Shown: positions 63,133 through 64,000 of the stretch, one piece after another
Layout of the letters: each line of letters opens with the position of its first letter
How positions within the stretch are numbered: position 1 is the stretch's first letter
Position numbers and translations under genes: made by a program
Source: Cherax quadricarinatus
Lineage: Eukaryota > Arthropoda > Malacostraca > Decapoda > Parastacidae
Reading direction: 5' to 3'
NCBI RefSeq assembly: GCF_038502225.1
Contig: NC_091293.1
Coordinates: forward strand, 636,727-700,726
Length of the DNA: 64,000 nucleotides
The notes under the pieces: model-generated
The model's database searches: none
What the model was told of the DNA's origin: nothing
What the model saw: only the letters and a program-made list of their open reading frames with translations

Positions 63133-63402
63133 GGTCACTTATTTTCCAGAAACAGCACCGAAAACACTGTAATAATACGAAATATTCCGATTGTATGCTT
63201 GGATGTTACCGCGGAGGCTGGCTGGTAAACAATGGCACGGGCGGCACATGTGAGGCTGGCTGAGGGCGCACATTGGACGCGTCTCGGACGAAAATCGGTG
63301 AGCGGGTTTTTAAGCGGTATGCGAGGCAAAATTTTTGCGATTAAAGCAAGCGGTATGCGGATTAATCGTTATGTGGTGCCATCGGTATGCGGCGGTCCAC
63401 TG

Positions 63403-63540
63403 TATACATTTTCCTAAACAGAAAACAGTGAGACACGCAGAATAAATTATTTATTATTTATTGGCTCTACTAACGATAAAAAACTCAGTGAAGGACATTC
63501 ATCCAGAATGTATCCGCGTGGCCCGAGCTGCCCAGCCACT
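63403..63540. other. Intronic sequence, no gene seen
   Basis: Non-coding. It lacks the right half expected for the fragment at 57124. Confidence 0.35.
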
Positions 63541-63718
63541 CCAGTGATGGAGTGAATGATGGTGAAAGTTTTTCTTTTTTGGGCCACCCTGCCTTGGTGG
63601 GAATCGGCCAGTGTGCTAATAAATAAATATTTTTTTTATTAGCACACTGGACGATTCCCACCAAGGCAGGGTGGCCCGAAAAAGAAAAACTTTCACCATC
63701 ATTCACTCCATCACTGTC
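63541..63718. repeat. Inverted repeat of a SINE-like sequence
   Basis: The arms (CAGTGATGGAGTGAATGATG... and ...CATTCACTCCATCACTG) are about 83 bp each around an AT-rich centre (AAATAAATATTTTTTTT). The arms contain CACCCTGCCTTGGTGGGAA, also seen diverged at 32056. Confidence 0.85.
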
Positions 63719-64000
63719 TTGCCAGAAGGGTGCTTTACACTACAGTTTTAAACTGCAATATTAACACTCCCTCCTTCAGAGTGCAGGCACTGTACTTCCC
63801 ATCTCCAGGACTCAAGTCCGACCTGCCGGTTTCCCTGAATCCCTTCATAAATGTTACTTTGCTCACACTCCAACAGCACATCAAGTATTAAAAACCATTT
63901 GTCTCCATTCACTCCTATCAAACGTGCTCATGCATTCCTGCTCGAAGTCCAAGCCCCTCTCACACAAAACCTCCTTTACCCCCTCCCTCCAACCTTTCCT
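63719..64000 (-). mobile_element. RTE-like LINE, 3' end, runs off the window
   Basis: 63850-64000 closely matches 15830-15975 (CACTCCAACAGCAC, AAAACCATTTGTCTCCATTC, CCTCCCTCCAACCTTTCCT), the 3' end of the minus-strand RTE-like LINE. The element continues beyond the window. Confidence 0.75.

Larger units (their letters stand above)
57289..63402 (-). mobile_element. Tigger element holding an intact LINE
   Basis: Ends CAGTGGACCCCCGCATACCG and GGTATGCGGCGGTCCACTG, flanked by TA (57287 and 63403). Without the LINE it would be about 2.3 kb. Transposase is on the minus strand, split at 57702/61487 by a LINE inserted in the C-terminal tail. Confidence 0.92.

Overview
The window is eukaryotic nuclear DNA dominated by repeats: large introns, GT-AG splice sites, Tigger/pogo DNA transposons, several LINE families, a Ty3/gypsy element and many minisatellites. 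The repeat mix points to a decapod crustacean, probably of crayfish or lobster type. That placement is inference, since no marker gene is present.

Host gene. One gene runs through the whole window on the + strand. Four coding exons (111-228, 32342-32626, 39559-39756, 56675-56725) all join in phase 0. Together they encode about 217 residues from the Walker B box of a first AAA+ domain, through its lid and a Cys-rich linker, to the start of a second AAA+ domain. The layout fits an AFG2-type ATPase (SPATA5/SPATA5L1); PEX1 or PEX6 is less likely. The other ~63 kb is intron.

Intron A (229-32341) holds a 9.5-kb, 13-bp minisatellite (571-10045), then a mariner-like MITE whose right end has grown into a 49-bp array (11018-12387). 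Next come a LINE 3' fragment carrying two 203-bp Tigger MITEs, a probable solo LTR, an internally deleted Tigger, and a Tigger (15568-20646) split by an RTE-like LINE that itself holds a 424-bp foldback element. Then follow 2 kb of unidentified sequence ending in an LTR, TTAA-flanked MITEs, and a LINE (23346-30352) interrupted by a TTAA element and two Tiggers. Intron B (32627-39558) holds a 37-bp satellite with a nearly complete LINE inside it, a G-rich 40-bp array and a SINE. Intron C (39757-56674) holds a 12.2-kb gypsy element with ATGGT target duplications, whose pol order is protease, integrase, RT, RNase H. A LINE with PHD and Cys/His zinc-binding motifs in ORF1 sits in its gag. A 31-bp satellite and a Tigger follow. 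After exon 4 there is a Tigger (57289-63402) holding a coding-intact 983-codon LINE, and then the start of another LINE.

The main biological content is therefore a divergent AAA+ gene plus a nested transposon record whose order can be read from target duplications. The most unusual items are the gypsy element with integrase before RT, the Cys-rich decapeptide repeat and degenerate first ATPase domain of the host protein, duplicated splice sites next to two exons, a terminal inverted repeat turned into a satellite, and hammerhead-like motifs in foldback elements. No RNA genes, CRISPR arrays or bacterial features were seen.
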